Shown one piece after another: positions 63,203 through 64,000 of a stretch of DNA of 64,000 nucleotides. Within the stretch, counting starts at the first letter, position 1. Each line of letters opens with the position of its first letter. The notes under the pieces are model-generated. The model was not told where the DNA came from. It did no database searches and saw only the letters and a list, made by a program, of their open reading frames with translations. The stretch spans positions 2,447,842 through 2,511,841 of the forward strand of contig NZ_CP034118.1 of the NCBI RefSeq assembly GCF_003856495.1, read 5' to 3'. Source of the stretch: Staphylospora marina (lineage in GTDB: Bacteria; Bacillota; Bacilli; Thermoactinomycetales; Thermoactinomycetaceae). Made by a program: the position numbers and the translations under genes.

Positions 63203-63942
63203 TGAAAGCACTTCTCGCCCACACAAGACTGGAAGTCACCCTGCTGTTCCGGGAAGTGATCGCCGTTTTTTTCAGCTTCCTTCTGCCCGGGGCCTCCTTT
63301 GTCATCATGGGCAAGATCTTCGGCGACCAGGTATACAGCACCGGAACGTACTTCGAAACCTACATTCCCTCCATGATGGGCATCATCATTTTCGCCACCT
63401 GCCTGTTCGCCGTCGGACTTCAGGTGGTGATCGACCGGGAAAAAGGCGTTTACAAGCGACTCAAAGGCACGCCGATCAATCCCTTCCACGTGCTGGTCGC
63501 CCTGCTGGCCAAAGGATTCATCGCCATCTACGTCGGCGTGGTGGAGATCCTGGTGCTGGCCCGTCTGGTGTTTGACGTCTCGCTCACGCCTCACCTGCTT
63601 CAGTTCCTGGGCGCCGTGACCTGGGCAACCCTCTCTTTCCTGGGACTCGGCTTCCTGATGGTCAGCGTCACCCGTCGCATGCAAACGGCACTCGCTTTCG
63701 GCTTCATTTGCATGTATCCGATGATGTTCCTGTCGGGATCCTTCTTCCCGCTGGACATGATGTCCGATTTCTGGAAAGACGTGGCCCAGTTCAATCCGTT
63801 GTTCCACGCCAACCAACTGATGATCCTCGGATACAAGGGAGACCTTTTCACACAAACCGGAGCGATCAGCGCGGCCGTCCTCGGCGGCATCCTGGTGGTG
63901 GGCTCCGGCATCGGTTTCCGGTACTTCCGCTGGGAACCGTGA
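63202..63942 (+). CDS. ABC-2 exporter permease of the RiPP cluster
   Basis: 246 residues, six membrane helices, with the ABC-2 loop KGVYKRLKGTPINPFHVLVA and SGSFFPLDMMSDFWKDVAQF typical of drug and bacteriocin exporters (DrrB-like). No protease domain is present, so the leader is removed elsewhere, possibly by the pyridine synthase. Confidence 0.9.
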   Translation: MKALLAHTRLEVTLLFREVIAVFFSFLLPGASFVIMGKIFGDQVYSTGTYFETYIPSMMGIIIFATCLFAVGLQVVIDREKGVYKRLKGTPINPFHVLVALLAKGFIAIYVGVVEILVLARLVFDVSLTPHLLQFLGAVTWATLSFLGLGFLMVSVTRRMQTALAFGFICMYPMMFLSGSFFPLDMMSDFWKDVAQFNPLFHANQLMILGYKGDLFTQTGAISAAVLGGILVVGSGIGFRYFRWEP

Positions 63943-63969
63943 TGAACGGACGTCGATGTCCTGAACCGG

Positions 63970-64000
63970 CCGGAACCCGTGGAAAGCGAACGGGTTCCGG
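63970..64000 (+). terminator. hairpin at the end of the cluster
   Basis: CCGGAACCCG (63970-63979) and CGGGTTCCGG (63991-64000), a perfect 10-bp stem 28 bases after the permease stop. A T-tract, if present, lies off the window. It suggests the cluster ends here. Confidence 0.6.

Noticed and set aside
1..64000. tRNA, rRNA, insertion sequences, prophage or integrase genes
   Set aside because: I looked for transposase and integrase motifs and for tRNA/rRNA signatures and saw none; short or diverged ones could have been missed without a search tool.

Overview
The window looks like chromosomal DNA of a moderately GC-rich, spore-forming member of the Bacillota, probably near Bacillaceae/Thermoactinomycetaceae. 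The evidence is an alpha/beta-type small acid-soluble spore protein gene, purine-rich ribosome binding sites with many TTG/GTG starts, a yybP-ykoY manganese riboswitch, DinR/LexA boxes of the Bacillus type, and neighbourhoods familiar from Bacillus (hprK, lgt-ppaX-yvoF; uvrB-uvrA; a MinJ-like protein and a CtpB-like protease near ftsEX; msmX beside a PucR-type regulator). Species was not determined.

Layout. 1-6.4 kb: a truncated secreted amidase, an SOS-controlled YolD-like gene, a GNAT operon and a large SwrC-like RND exporter. 6.4-11.75 kb: an accessory, AT-rich, gene-poor island. It holds a toxin-antitoxin pair, small or broken genes, four short or decayed CRISPR arrays (three with near-identical leaders, none with cas genes nearby), an interspersed palindromic repeat, and a promoter-driven stretch of strong hairpins that may be an undescribed structured RNA. 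11.75-47.5 kb: conserved housekeeping DNA. This comprises yvoF-ppaX-lgt, hprK, msmX and its regulator, a sortase, an ABC-2 exporter, a spore protein, a BmrA-like exporter, uvrBA, the minJ/ctpB-like genes, three tandem EnvC-like M23 hydrolases beside ftsEX, argGH, envelope enzymes, a YgiB/YgiC-like pair and a TerC transporter under a manganese riboswitch.

47.9-64 kb: a complete-looking RiPP gene cluster of thiopeptide type, reading left to right. A LuxR-family regulator with a degenerate receiver domain precedes four tandem, non-identical 49-52 residue precursor peptides (shared leader, Ser/Thr/Cys-rich cores). Then come a split LanB-type dehydratase (glutamylation protein, elimination-type protein), an ocin-ThiF-like partner protein, a YcaO cyclodehydratase ending in PxPxP, a nitroreductase-type protein, a second LanB-C-like protein (candidate pyridine synthase), a SagB-type azoline dehydrogenase, an extra E1-like protein and a two-gene ABC exporter. 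Most of these genes overlap or abut. Together they could cyclise Cys/Ser/Thr to azoles, dehydrate Ser/Thr, and possibly close a pyridine macrocycle. The product cannot be named from sequence alone, and this cluster is the strongest candidate here for an undescribed system.
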